Source of the DNA: Acidobacteria bacterium Mor1
Lineage (GTDB): Bacteria; Acidobacteriota; Polarisedimenticolia; Polarisedimenticolales; Polarisedimenticolaceae
Assembly (NCBI GenBank): GCA_001664505.1
Contig: CP011806.1
Coordinates: forward strand, 2,704,904 to 2,768,903
DNA length: 64,000 nt
Direction: 5' to 3'
Under the pieces are notes generated by a model, which searched no databases, was not told where the DNA came from, and was given only the letters and a program-made list of their open reading frames with translations. A program made the position numbers and the translations under genes. Within the stretch, counting starts at the first letter, position 1, and every line of letters starts with the position of its first letter. Below, in pieces: positions 24,617-33,407 of the stretch.

Positions 24617-26464
24617 TTAGAGGCAGGTCTCCACCGCCTGCTGCAGACACGCCGCTGCTCCCTGCGGGCGCTCACTTCCGTCGGAATCGGTTCCATAGGA
24701 GCCCTCTCGAAAACTCCCCCTGGGCACGATGAGAAAATAGACACTGGACGAGGCGGGAGTGAACGTGGAGTTCGTCGCCCCACTGGTCGTGCACGACTTC
24801 GGCGTGTGACTCGAGAAGTCGCCAAGGGTCCCCTCATACACCGCGTAGTCACCGTCGCCCCCGTTGCAGGACTCGCTCCAGCTGAGCGTAATGTCGCCTG
24901 CAGCATCGATGTCGACGTTCATCAAGCCACCGGGAACGTCGTCTCCATCAGGCACGCTTCCGGCATTGCAGTCGATTGGAGTTCCGGGCTGGCAGCCGAG
25001 TGCCGCGTCGCAGGTCTCGACCCCATTGCAAGGGTCCCCGTCATCGCACTCGATCGCCGCATCCTCGTCGAAGAAACCGTCGCCGTCTTCGTCGACCCCG
25101 TCGCAGTTCGCGTCCAGCACGTCCACGGCGATGCCATTCGGTCCCACGAGCCCGGTATCAATCAAGACTTCTCGGCTGCTGCCGTCGAGATTCGAACGCT
25201 CAATCCTCTGCATCCCTGCGTCGGTCCAGTACATCTTCCCGCCGGTCAGGTCGAGTGCGATACCCCGGGGAAAATCGAGACCGCTACTGATCAGCGTCTC
25301 CTGTGCCGACCCGTCGATGTTGGCCCGATAGATCCGGTCATCCAACGTATCGACCCAGTAGAGCTTGCTGTTGGTGACATCCAGCGCGACTCCGCGGGGG
25401 CCGGTCAAGTTCTCGAGCACGTTCTCGCCCGAGGAACCGTCCAGGTTCGCCCGGCGAATCCAGCGAGCGCCCCCGCCGTAGTCGGTCCAGTACATCTTGC
25501 CGGCCAAGGGATCCAGCGCCATGCCGTAGGGCCGATCGACGAAGGTCGTCAACAGTTCGATGTCGGTCCCGTCCAGATCGGCCCGCTGAATCCGTTCGGA
25601 ACCACGCTGCGCCCAGTACATCTTGCCGGCCGGGATATCGAGAGCGATTCCTTCGGATAATGAGATGCCACTCGAGATCAGATCGGTCTGGTTGGAGCCG
25701 TCGAGCGCGGCCCGGCGAATACGTCCTCCGTTGAACTCGGTCCAATAAATCGCGTCACCGGCAACGTCCAGGGCGATACCGTTCGGCTCGTTTAGGCCGG
25801 AGGTGATCAGGGTCTCCACGGCGGTACCATCGAGATTTGCTCGCTGCAGCCTGTCCCCTTCGAAATCGGTCCAGTAGATCTTGCTTGCAGCGGTCACCGG
25901 CGTCCCGCAGACCGGGGGGCTGCACGACGGATCGTGTTGCTCCGGCCAACCGCCGACCGAACCGGTCAGGCCGTATCGATTCCCAGGTCCCTGACAGAGC
26001 GATAGCGCGGTGGTGGGCTCACCGATCTCCCCGTCCGGCCCGGTGTCTGCGGTCGGGTCGGCACCGTTGCGAAGAACCGTACCGGAGGCGTTCCAGATCA
26101 GGAGATCCCCGGGCTGAGCGGACCAACTCGTGCAACGCTGATAGATCCCCGCGCCCGGGCCGCCTCCGAAGTCGGTGAGGCATGGCGCATCGACGCCGCG
26201 CACGACGAGGGTGTTCGGCCCCTCCACCGTGCTGCCGCCTCGCTCCAGCGTGAGCTCGACGGTGTACGAACCGCTGTTGCCGCCGAATGTGCCGCAATCA
26301 TCGTTGAACGCGAGACAAACTCGGCCGCTCGAAGTAACCGAAGCCTGGCCCGACTCGCTCATCAGAAAGCACTCACTCCCAGCGACTCCGCTGTATGAGA
26401 AGCACAGCAGAGTCAGAATCGCTGCTCGACGATAGAACTCTTGCGACCGGATCGTTAACCACAT
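24617..26464 (-). CDS. Secreted YWTD (LDL-receptor class B) propeller protein
   Basis: A 615-residue exported protein. After a signal peptide and a jelly-roll-like region (about 20-160, Cys-rich), six YWTD units follow in order (KIYWTDFEGDR, AIYWTEFNGGR, KMYWAQRGSER, KMYWTDYGGG, KLYWVDTLDDR, KMYWTDAGMQR), forming one complete six-bladed propeller. A calcium/metal-binding type segment (CDGVDEDGDGFFDED) and a Cys-rich stretch come next. The C-terminal domain of about 95 residues recurs in two other proteins of this window. The ATG at 26464 has AGGGG before it. The gap 26465-26751 shows no gene. Confidence 0.88.
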   Translation of the reverse strand: MWLTIRSQEFYRRAAILTLLCFSYSGVAGSECFLMSESGQASVTSSGRVCLAFNDDCGTFGGNSGSYTVELTLERGGSTVEGPNTLVVRGVDAPCLTDFGGGPGAGIYQRCTSWSAQPGDLLIWNASGTVLRNGADPTADTGPDGEIGEPTTALSLCQGPGNRYGLTGSVGGWPEQHDPSCSPPVCGTPVTAASKIYWTDFEGDRLQRANLDGTAVETLITSGLNEPNGIALDVAGDAIYWTEFNGGRIRRAALDGSNQTDLISSGISLSEGIALDIPAGKMYWAQRGSERIQRADLDGTDIELLTTFVDRPYGMALDPLAGKMYWTDYGGGARWIRRANLDGSSGENVLENLTGPRGVALDVTNSKLYWVDTLDDRIYRANIDGSAQETLISSGLDFPRGIALDLTGGKMYWTDAGMQRIERSNLDGSSREVLIDTGLVGPNGIAVDVLDANCDGVDEDGDGFFDEDAAIECDDGDPCNGVETCDAALGCQPGTPIDCNAGSVPDGDDVPGGLMNVDIDAAGDITLSWSESCNGGDGDYAVYEGTLGDFSSHTPKSCTTSGATNSTFTPASSSVYFLIVPRGSFREGSYGTDSDGSERPQGAAACLQQAVETCL

Positions 26465-26751
26465 GGTTCCCCTCATCACGCGCCGGAAGCCGGCGTCATC
26501 GATCATTGCTGCCGGGGATTCTACGGATGCTGGAGTGCACGCTACTTCGAAGGGAATCGTTCTTGCGGACTTCGAACCCGCACTGGAATTGCACGACGAA
26601 CAAAGGCGTTTGCGCGCCGAGCTTCGCTCGGTTCTCCAGCACCGCCTGTTATGGGGAATTCATGTTGCAGCGCTGCAACTTGCGCGGTCTCGACGCGCTG
26701 AGCACGTCCGCCGCCGATCGGTTCAACCAATCGTCGAGCCTGGCGATCGGA

Positions 26752-27957
26752 TCACCTGGTCGAGGAATTCGAGTCGCCTCGACGGGTACCCAGCCACACG
26801 GCGATCACACCGAGCACGAGGATCACACCCGCCACCGCCGCGGTCTCATGCATCAAACGATAGAACGGGCGGTCCGACAGGTATTGAGAATACCGCCGGG
26901 GCATACCTTGGCTGCCCACTAGCAAATGGCTGAGCGCCAGCATCTGACCGCCCACCGCGACGCCGGCAAAGCCCAGCCACCCGAGTCCGCCGACCCGTTG
27001 CGGGCGCGCGGCAGCCATCCAGCCGACCGCACCGACGAAGAATGCCAGATGAAGGGTCCCGCTCACGAACAGGGTGTCGTGGAGGAAGACGTCCGTTGCG
27101 ACAAGGCGGAGGAAGCAGAATGGAGTCAACGCCTCGACGAACAGGACCGCCTGTAGGCGCGCCGCCCAGCGTGGCCATGCATCCTCGAGGTGGCCGGCAA
27201 CTCGGTACGCGTAGACGGCGAGCGCAACACCAACGGGCCAGGCGAGAGCCGCGAGCGGTGTGGAGAAATAGGCCCCCGATACGGTGGCCACGCCCACCAG
27301 CGCCGCCGCACCGAGAGGGATGAAGCGACGGTACCCGACGTCGGTCGTTGCTGCAGCCGCAGTAGCTGCGGTCGACGCGGCGGCAATCACGATTGGAGTG
27401 GTCCACGCGGGAAGCTGCAGCAGGACGACGGAGTCCGGAACATGGGGGAGAAACTCATGGACCCAGTACGGAAGCGTCGACAAGGCGTCGATGGAAAGAA
27501 CGTAGCCTGCTCCCAACAGCACCAATGCCTGCCCCACCCAGGCCAACCCGAACGCGCGGCAGGCCCGGCTGGCGAACGGCACGTCATCCTGGAGCATCGC
27601 AGCCGCCGCCAGCACCAGCGAGCCGATGCCCGCCGCGATGATCCCTCCCCCGCTCACCCCAACCGAGTCGACCGTCAGCATGCCCGCTACGGGCCCTCCG
27701 ACGATGCAGGCCGCTGCGAGCGCCCAGAAGGGAGCGTGCGTCTCGAGGTCGCGCCGCCGCACAATCACGAGAAGCAGCGGCAGCAGAATCCACATCATCG
27801 CAGCGTGGAACGTGTAGAGGGAGTTGTACCTGTCCGGCGACAACAGACCCGAAGGAGGGGCGGTCGCGATCGCAACAGCGACGCCCGACAAGGTCGACAC
27901 CGCCACGATTGCCGCAAAGACGAACCTGAGCTTGCTTCCAAGTCGGTCTCGGGCCAT
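26752..27957 (-). CDS. Degenerate heme-copper oxidase subunit I-like membrane protein
   Basis: A 401-residue protein with about 11-12 helices that matches cytochrome c oxidase subunit I in scattered hallmarks: YNSLYTFHAAMMW (His51, helix II), HDTLFVSGTLHLAFF (helix X) and GMPRRYSQY. It is shorter than subunit I (about 530 residues). The helix VI segment reads PDSVVLLQLP where the family has HPEVY..LP, no HH pair follows, and helix X has TLH where the family has HFH. The CuB and high-spin heme ligands therefore appear lost, while the two low-spin heme histidines (51 and 303) remain. No subunit II or III is nearby. Confidence 0.72.
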   Translation of the reverse strand: MARDRLGSKLRFVFAAIVAVSTLSGVAVAIATAPPSGLLSPDRYNSLYTFHAAMMWILLPLLLVIVRRRDLETHAPFWALAAACIVGGPVAGMLTVDSVGVSGGGIIAAGIGSLVLAAAAMLQDDVPFASRACRAFGLAWVGQALVLLGAGYVLSIDALSTLPYWVHEFLPHVPDSVVLLQLPAWTTPIVIAAASTAATAAAATTDVGYRRFIPLGAAALVGVATVSGAYFSTPLAALAWPVGVALAVYAYRVAGHLEDAWPRWAARLQAVLFVEALTPFCFLRLVATDVFLHDTLFVSGTLHLAFFVGAVGWMAAARPQRVGGLGWLGFAGVAVGGQMLALSHLLVGSQGMPRRYSQYLSDRPFYRLMHETAAVAGVILVLGVIAVWLGTRRGDSNSSTR

Positions 27958-28127
27958 CGAGCGGCGCCTCTCAAGGTCACGGGATGCTGTGGCCCGTAGA
28001 TCGTCGGAGTGCCGAGTTGCCCCGGCCAGGATGCACGACTGCGGGTACCGTACCTTAGAAGAGCCTGCTTGAGAACCTTGCGCCGACTCCGCTGGATAGG
28101 GGGAGCCCCGGCCTCAGCCGCGCCCTG

Positions 28128-28577
28128 CTAGGAAAGCGCCTTTTCCAACTCCTCGATCGCCAGGGGCCAGTTGTCCGCATGGGCCCGGCAAGACTCTTCG
28201 GAGACGAAGCCCGAGTGAGTCAGACGGATCTCCGTTCCATCGCCGCTCGGAGAAAGCTCGACGCGCAGTACCGTCTCGGCTCCCGCGGTGCCCCGGTCGG
28301 TGCCGTCGCCGGTCATCCAGGTCATCTCGACCAGCCTGTCCGGCGCAACCTCGAGGAACCGCCCGTAGTGCGGATGCCGCCCCCATTCGTTGCGGTTGTA
28401 GAAGAAGTAGGGCCGCCCCGGCTCCGCCACCATGGCGACCGTTCCCGCCTGGGCGAACCAGCTGTCGAAGCGGGCGGTCCAGGCGGCGTAGACGGCCTCA
28501 GGGCTTGCGTTGACGGTGTAGGTGCCGCTCGTTTTCAACGGCCGTGCGGACAGGTCGGGTCGCGGTACGGAACTCAT
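28128..28577 (-). CDS. SRPBCC (AHSA1-like) domain protein
   Basis: A 149-residue START/SRPBCC protein of the AHSA1 type. The N-terminus VNASPEAVYAAWTARFDSWF and the C-terminal LTHSGFVSEESCRAHADNW helix are typical. These small cup-shaped proteins bind hydrophobic ligands. AGGAGG precedes the ATG at good spacing. It is the third gene after arsR, with 67 bases between it and the second SRPBCC gene. Confidence 0.88.
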   Translation of the reverse strand: MSSVPRPDLSARPLKTSGTYTVNASPEAVYAAWTARFDSWFAQAGTVAMVAEPGRPYFFYNRNEWGRHPHYGRFLEVAPDRLVEMTWMTGDGTDRGTAGAETVLRVELSPSGDGTEIRLTHSGFVSEESCRAHADNWPLAIEELEKALS

Positions 28578-28644
28578 GAAGAACCTCCTGGGACGAACGA
28601 CAAACCTCGCGGGCGCGCTCGAACCCCGATCGGGTTTGCCGGCG

Positions 28645-29175
28645 CTAGTCGCCGGGTGAAGGCGCTCCTTGTTGCGAACCGGCCTGGGGCTCCAACGCCT
28701 CGACGTACCGCTCGAACAGCACGGCCCATGCCGCCATGTCGAACTCCGCGGGAGCCTGGCCGTTCAAGGCGCGATCCAGGTTGGCGAAACACATCTCCCA
28801 GCCGGCCGCGTTGCGCGCTGCGGTCGATTTGTCTTCGAAGCTGTGGGCGAAGAGGAACCTGCAGCCGTCACCGTCGGGGCTCAGCTCACAGCGAAGGATC
28901 TCCCGGCCCCAGCGGAACTCCAGCAGCCGGAGCGGTTCCACCGCCAGCACCTCTCCGTGGTGGTCCTCTTCGCGGGCGCCCACTGCGGCGACCCCTTCCA
29001 GGATGAACTGCAGCTTCGCACCGGCGGTCCACTCCCCCACGATGTCGCAGGGGAACCACTGCCGGATGAACTTCCGCTCGGTGAGGGCGCGCCAGACCTT
29101 CTCGGGAGGATGAGACAGCAGCCGTTCGAAGCGAACGGTGTAGCGCTTCCCGTCTCTGGAAAACGAAGCGCTCAT
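28645..29175 (-). CDS. SRPBCC (AHSA1-like) domain protein
   Basis: A 176-residue AHSA1-type protein with RLLSHPPEKVWRALTERKFI at the start, QWFPCDIVGEW, and the C-terminal HSFEDKSTAARNAAGWEMCF helix. It starts one base after the stop of the ArsR gene, so the two are translated together. The ArsR/AHSA1 pairing is very common in bacteria and suggests the regulator controls the SRPBCC proteins; the ligand is unknown. Confidence 0.9.
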   Translation of the reverse strand: MSASFSRDGKRYTVRFERLLSHPPEKVWRALTERKFIRQWFPCDIVGEWTAGAKLQFILEGVAAVGAREEDHHGEVLAVEPLRLLEFRWGREILRCELSPDGDGCRFLFAHSFEDKSTAARNAAGWEMCFANLDRALNGQAPAEFDMAAWAVLFERYVEALEPQAGSQQGAPSPGD

Positions 29176-29176
29176 C

Positions 29177-29485
29177 TCAATCGTCCATCGAATCGAGGGT
29201 GCGCTCCATGGCGTCCAGGCGCTCCTCCCAGAAGGCGCGGTAGGGCGCCAACCATTCGTCGACCTCTCGCAGGCCGCGCGGCTCCAGCCGATAGATCCGC
29301 CGCTGGGCGTCTACCCGCACCGACGCCAGGCCGGCGTCGCGCAGGACGCGCAGCTGTTTGGAGACGGCGGGCTGGCTCATTTGCAGGCGATCGACCAGCT
29401 CGCCGACGGAACGCTCGCCCGCCAGGAGTTCATCGAGGACGCGCCGCCGGGTGGGATCCGCGAGAAGTTCGAAGGATGTCGCCAT
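29177..29485 (-). CDS. ArsR-family winged-helix repressor
   Basis: A 102-residue winged-helix protein: FELLADPTRRRVLDELLAGE, recognition helix MSQPAVSKQLRVLRDAGL and wing VRVDAQRRIYRLEP. No metal-binding ELCVCDL motif is present, so this is the non-metal ArsR subgroup that accompanies SRPBCC proteins. It has no ribosome site, and the promoter places the RNA start at or next to the ATG at 29485, so it is probably leaderless. It is likely autoregulated. Confidence 0.92.
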   Translation of the reverse strand: MATSFELLADPTRRRVLDELLAGERSVGELVDRLQMSQPAVSKQLRVLRDAGLASVRVDAQRRIYRLEPRGLREVDEWLAPYRAFWEERLDAMERTLDSMDD

Positions 29486-29491
29486 GCCCGA

Positions 29492-29521
29492 AACATACGC
29501 ATCTGGGCATATAACTGTCAA
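29492..29521 (-). promoter_or_regulatory. Promoter and palindromic operator of the arsR operon
   Basis: On the minus strand a perfect TTGACA (29521-29516) is followed after 18 bases by TATGTT (29497-29492), predicting transcription from about 29485. An imperfect palindrome ATATGC-N6-GCGTAT (29512-29495) covers the spacer and -10, a good place for ArsR binding. Confidence 0.65.
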
Positions 29522-29544
29522 GGCATATTCAAAGAACGGCCACC

Positions 29545-32508
29545 TTACGGGCAAGCCTCGCCGAGGGTACGGGGCAAATGACAGCCGAACGCCGGATCCG
29601 ATCCCGGGCGATCGAGCCCCGATGTCGCAGCTCCGGCACCGCCCTCGAACTCCGCCGTCCGACCGACCAGCAGCCAGAAGCGATCCCCTGCCCCCACATC
29701 CACCGTCGCGCTTCCGCTGGTGCCGAGGCCGCAGCCCATGCGGTCGTAGGCGTAGCTGCCGACCGACCCCAGCGGGCCGCTGAGCACGCCGTGATCGCCG
29801 GCGCCGCAGGCAGGGTCGTAGCTCAACACGACGGTATCGGCGTCCAACCGGTCGGACACGGTCATCGGGTTCATGCCGGCCGCAGCGTCCGAGACACCCG
29901 ACGGCGCCGGTGCGGCGTCCTCCAGGCGAACGACCAGCACACCCAGCGCCGGCAGTTGAACCGTGAAGCTCCCGGCGGCGATCGGGGCGGCCCCGACCTC
30001 GGTGAACGTCAGGTTCTCCGGGTCGAAGGGGACGGCGCGATCCGGTGCGTAGGCCAGGCCGTCGAGCTGGACCTCGACCTGGAGGCGGCTGCCGACGATC
30101 TGTTGATCCCACGGAGCGTAGGGGTCGACCCGATGGTAGTTGTTGGCCAGGATCAGGTAACCCTTGCCGTCGAGCTCGCGGCGCCCGCAGAGGATCCCGT
30201 CATCGCCGAAGGGCACACCCGGCTGCCCCGGTTCGTCGATCGCCGTGGCGTTGCAGGTCGCGCCCCAGTCTGTCCAGTGGGTGGCGCGCAACACCGGCCC
30301 CAGCGCCTCGAACTCCCGGCGCAGCTTCGGGATCTCCTGGTACCAGTTCCGCTGCTCGATGGTGATCTGGTAGTCGACCAGAAACGCCCCGGACACCTCG
30401 GCCACGCTGGCGCCCGCGATCGGGTCGCCGCTCGATACATCCCGCAGCCCCTCGCCGATCTGGAACTCCCCGCTCTGCATGTGGATCCTGTAGGACGCCC
30501 CGTCGCCGCTACAGCTGTTGTAGGCGGTGGGGTTTGCCAGAACCTCTGCTCGGGCGCCGCTCAGCAACCCCTCGATGATCTGCCCCGGCGGGTTGTAGTA
30601 GTTCAGCCGGGCCTGGAGGCCGAAGTCCGTCGCTCCGCAAAGCCTGAGGACAGGTGACTTGTAGATGTTGCCGTGACTTCCGGTCGTAGGTGCCCAGTCG
30701 CGCCAGGTGCCGATCATCTTGGCGCCGAGACCGACCCCTCCGTAGGCCAGTGCCCGGTAGCGATCGCCTACGCTGGTCTGGATCTGGACGTTCAGCGGCG
30801 GCGCGGTCTGATTGTCGATGTGCCCCATGTGGCCCAGGCTCTCGGCACCGTAGGTCCCGGTGATGTCCATCCGCAGGTCGCCCTGGGCGTTGACCGCGCT
30901 CTCGGGCTTGTCGTAGGCCCGAGCGACCCCCTCGTTGCCGTTCAACATGTAAGAGGGGACGCCGCGCACCCCGCCGTTCTCGTCCCGGTCCGCCTGGAAG
31001 ATGTCGGTCATCGGTGCGATCTGCGCCTGCCACATGCGCTGGAGGCATTCCTCGGTGACGTCGTCCTCGAGGCCACAGTCGGAGAAGATCTCGTTGTCGT
31101 AGTTGAACGCGAACAGCCGCTCCCACAGACGGACGCCCCGGGCCGGCGAGGTCTTGGTGCGCAGGTTGTCCAACGCCACGTCGAGCTGCAGATCGGTCGG
31201 ACCCGGGTCACTCCAGGTGTGGGAGATGAACAGGTACTCCATTCCGTCGGGATTGAACGGCGACACGGCATCGATGGCCTTGCCCGCCTCGACGCCGAAA
31301 CCCCGTTCGTTCATCGCCACGTTGAAGCCGGCGTCGGAGTAGACCTGAAAGTCCTGCGGATGATGCACGTAGATGGTGAACGGAAAGAAGGGACGCCACT
31401 CGCCGTCGCGGAAAATCTCGAAGTTGCCCAGATCATCCACCCGGGTACGCGCCCCATTGAAGGAATGCTTGGCGGCCGGCGGCATGCGGTAGGTCGGGCT
31501 TCCGTCGGGCGGCAACTGCCAGAAGGCGAAGTCATCCGCCCACAGGGTCATGCGGGCCCAACCCGGGCCGGCCTTGCGGAAGAGCTTCGGTCGCACCAAC
31601 GCGACCTCCGCACTGGAGGGGCGGTAGACGTAGGCGGTCTCCTCCCAGACTCCTTCCTGTGAAGGCATGAGCTTGCTTCCACCGACGTTCCCCAAGAACG
31701 TTCCCGAACCGTCGTACTCGCTGAACGAGAGGCTCATGGAGGTAGGTGGATACTCGGGCATGCAGACGAAGAAGGAGTAGACGTAGGCGCTACCGTGGGC
31801 CACCGGCACCGGCTGCGGTTGAACGCAGGAGCTGCCGCACAGATCGCCGCCCCCGTGCCCGGCGCCACCCCAGGCCAGCCACTGGAACGCGCTATCCCCT
31901 ACCCGGCGCACGTCGGGGCTCGCGTCGATGTAGCGCTGGTTCAGCGTGCCCCAGCCTGTCGGCGGTGTGCCCGCGAGTTCTCCGTTCTGAATCAGATTCG
32001 GCTGGGTGGTTTCGTCCCACCGCTCTCGAAACGGCGGACGGCCGTTTCCGCAGGTCCCGTAGCAGGTATCGAAGTCCCCGGCGCAGCCGTTCATGCAACT
32101 CTCGTAGTCGCCGGCACGGCAGAAATCGAGGAGGCCGTCTCCGTCGGCGTCGTGAGCCATCGGCCCGGCGGGTCCGAGAGGGTTGCCTTCCAACTCGTCG
32201 ATGAACCAGTCGACGTCGGTTTGATCGACGACCCCGTCTTCATTCAGATCGGCTACCGGGCGCGGGCTGGAGCTGCCGCTCTCGCCGATGACCAGGGATC
32301 GATCGGTACCGTCGGCCACGCCGTCCTGGTCGAGATCGCCGTCACAAACGTTGCCGAAACGGTCGTAGTCGCTGTTGAGCTGGAGCGGATTGAAGCGGTC
32401 GACGCAGTTGTCCACCGCATCGAGGACGCCGTCACCGTCCGCATCCTGGGCGGAGATCGGCGCCGTCGACAGGAGCAGGAGCACGATAGCGAGCGGAACC
32501 CACCGCAT
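29545..32508 (-). CDS. Large secreted protein, thrombospondin-3-like start, possible glycosidase core
   Basis: A 987-residue exported protein (signal MRWVPLAIVLLLLSTAPISA). Residues 20-110 hold thrombospondin-3 or dockerin-like calcium loops (DADGDGVLDAVDNC, DLNEDGVVDQTD). A Cys-rich stretch and a region resembling a carbohydrate-binding sandwich (about 165-330, NLIQNGELAGTPPTGW) follow. The large middle part (about 350-800) contains WRDWAPTTGSHGN and LRATHWTDWGATCN and may be a TIM-barrel glycoside hydrolase, but no catalytic motif is certain. The last 100 residues match the C-terminal domain of the YWTD protein. Probably cell-surface or secreted. Confidence 0.75.
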   Translation of the reverse strand: MRWVPLAIVLLLLSTAPISAQDADGDGVLDAVDNCVDRFNPLQLNSDYDRFGNVCDGDLDQDGVADGTDRSLVIGESGSSSPRPVADLNEDGVVDQTDVDWFIDELEGNPLGPAGPMAHDADGDGLLDFCRAGDYESCMNGCAGDFDTCYGTCGNGRPPFRERWDETTQPNLIQNGELAGTPPTGWGTLNQRYIDASPDVRRVGDSAFQWLAWGGAGHGGGDLCGSSCVQPQPVPVAHGSAYVYSFFVCMPEYPPTSMSLSFSEYDGSGTFLGNVGGSKLMPSQEGVWEETAYVYRPSSAEVALVRPKLFRKAGPGWARMTLWADDFAFWQLPPDGSPTYRMPPAAKHSFNGARTRVDDLGNFEIFRDGEWRPFFPFTIYVHHPQDFQVYSDAGFNVAMNERGFGVEAGKAIDAVSPFNPDGMEYLFISHTWSDPGPTDLQLDVALDNLRTKTSPARGVRLWERLFAFNYDNEIFSDCGLEDDVTEECLQRMWQAQIAPMTDIFQADRDENGGVRGVPSYMLNGNEGVARAYDKPESAVNAQGDLRMDITGTYGAESLGHMGHIDNQTAPPLNVQIQTSVGDRYRALAYGGVGLGAKMIGTWRDWAPTTGSHGNIYKSPVLRLCGATDFGLQARLNYYNPPGQIIEGLLSGARAEVLANPTAYNSCSGDGASYRIHMQSGEFQIGEGLRDVSSGDPIAGASVAEVSGAFLVDYQITIEQRNWYQEIPKLRREFEALGPVLRATHWTDWGATCNATAIDEPGQPGVPFGDDGILCGRRELDGKGYLILANNYHRVDPYAPWDQQIVGSRLQVEVQLDGLAYAPDRAVPFDPENLTFTEVGAAPIAAGSFTVQLPALGVLVVRLEDAAPAPSGVSDAAAGMNPMTVSDRLDADTVVLSYDPACGAGDHGVLSGPLGSVGSYAYDRMGCGLGTSGSATVDVGAGDRFWLLVGRTAEFEGGAGAATSGLDRPGSDPAFGCHLPRTLGEACP

Positions 32509-32598
32509 CTGGGACCCCCCGAAGCCACGGATCCCCTGACTATCCGGCGATATCGGCGTCCCGTCAAGCGGGCTCGGAGTGCGGAGCCCGGAACCGAA

Positions 32599-33306
32599 TC
32601 ACCCGGGCAGCAAACCCGCGTACAGCATGCCGAAGGAGATCAGGTGCGTCAGACCATGAGCGATGACGGCGGCCCAGATATTGCGGCGATTGAGGTAGTA
32701 GATCGCCCCGAGCGCGATCCCGGTCCAACCGGTCACGATCACACCTGCCGGCCCCTGGTAGAGGTGGAGCAGGCCGAACCCGACGGCTCCGACCAGGAGC
32801 GCACAGAGGGCCGCCAACCTGCCGCCGCCGAAGAGCCGTTCGAGCCGGGGAAGCAAGAAGCCGCGGTACACGACCTCTTCTCCGAAGGCGGCGGTGGTCC
32901 AGACCACCGCGAGGGTTCGGACCAGGACCGGTAGATTGCCGCGGATCGCGTCGAACCGGCTTGTTTCCGGCGTGGCCTGCTTGAGGAAGAGCGGCAATAC
33001 GACCGCCTGAACCAGAATCCCGACGACGAAAAGCACCACGGTCCCGGCGACGGCCAGCCCGAGAGTCCGAGGCCAACTATCGGGGCGGCCGACCCCGAGG
33101 GCCCCCACTCGCTCCCGCCGCAAGCGGGTCGCCAGGAAGGCCCAGCCGATGGCCGCGAGAACTCCCGCCATCGCAGCACGATTCCCCGCCGGGCTCGCGG
33201 GGTCGAGGGCCTGGGCGACGACGACCGCCGTCGCCGTGATGACCACCAGAACAGCGATGTCCGCGGCATCTCGAAGGGGGGACGCCGGATTGCCGGGTTG
33301 TCTCAT
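32599..33306 (-). CDS. CPBP-family intramembrane metalloprotease
   Basis: A 235-residue protein with about six to eight helices and the CPBP (CAAX protease/bacteriocin-processing) motifs: EEVVYRGFLLPRL, GLLHLYQG, and the final HGLTHL. The two Glu and the later His are the metal-linked catalytic residues of the family. It should cleave within or near the membrane; the substrate is unknown. The ATG at 33306 is preferred to 33333 because GGAGG lies 6 bases before it. It diverges from the TetR gene, which may repress it. Confidence 0.88.
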   Translation of the reverse strand: MRQPGNPASPLRDAADIAVLVVITATAVVVAQALDPASPAGNRAAMAGVLAAIGWAFLATRLRRERVGALGVGRPDSWPRTLGLAVAGTVVLFVVGILVQAVVLPLFLKQATPETSRFDAIRGNLPVLVRTLAVVWTTAAFGEEVVYRGFLLPRLERLFGGGRLAALCALLVGAVGFGLLHLYQGPAGVIVTGWTGIALGAIYYLNRRNIWAAVIAHGLTHLISFGMLYAGLLPG

Positions 33307-33330
33307 CGGACCACCTCCGGGCTCCTTTTC

Positions 33331-33371
33331 CATAGCGTTCGTTATGTTTCCCAGAAAGCATAATCGATGCT
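33331..33371. promoter_or_regulatory. Two candidate operator palindromes between CPBP and TetR genes
   Basis: Two dyads lie in the 101-base divergent gap: CATA-GCGTTCGT-TATG (33331-33346) and AGCAT-AATCG-ATGCT (33357-33371), the second with perfect 5-base arms. They are likely binding sites for the adjacent TetR regulator. Confidence 0.45.
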
Positions 33372-33407
33372 ATGTTTTGGCGCAACCCGGAAGAAGGAGG
33401 CCTTGAG

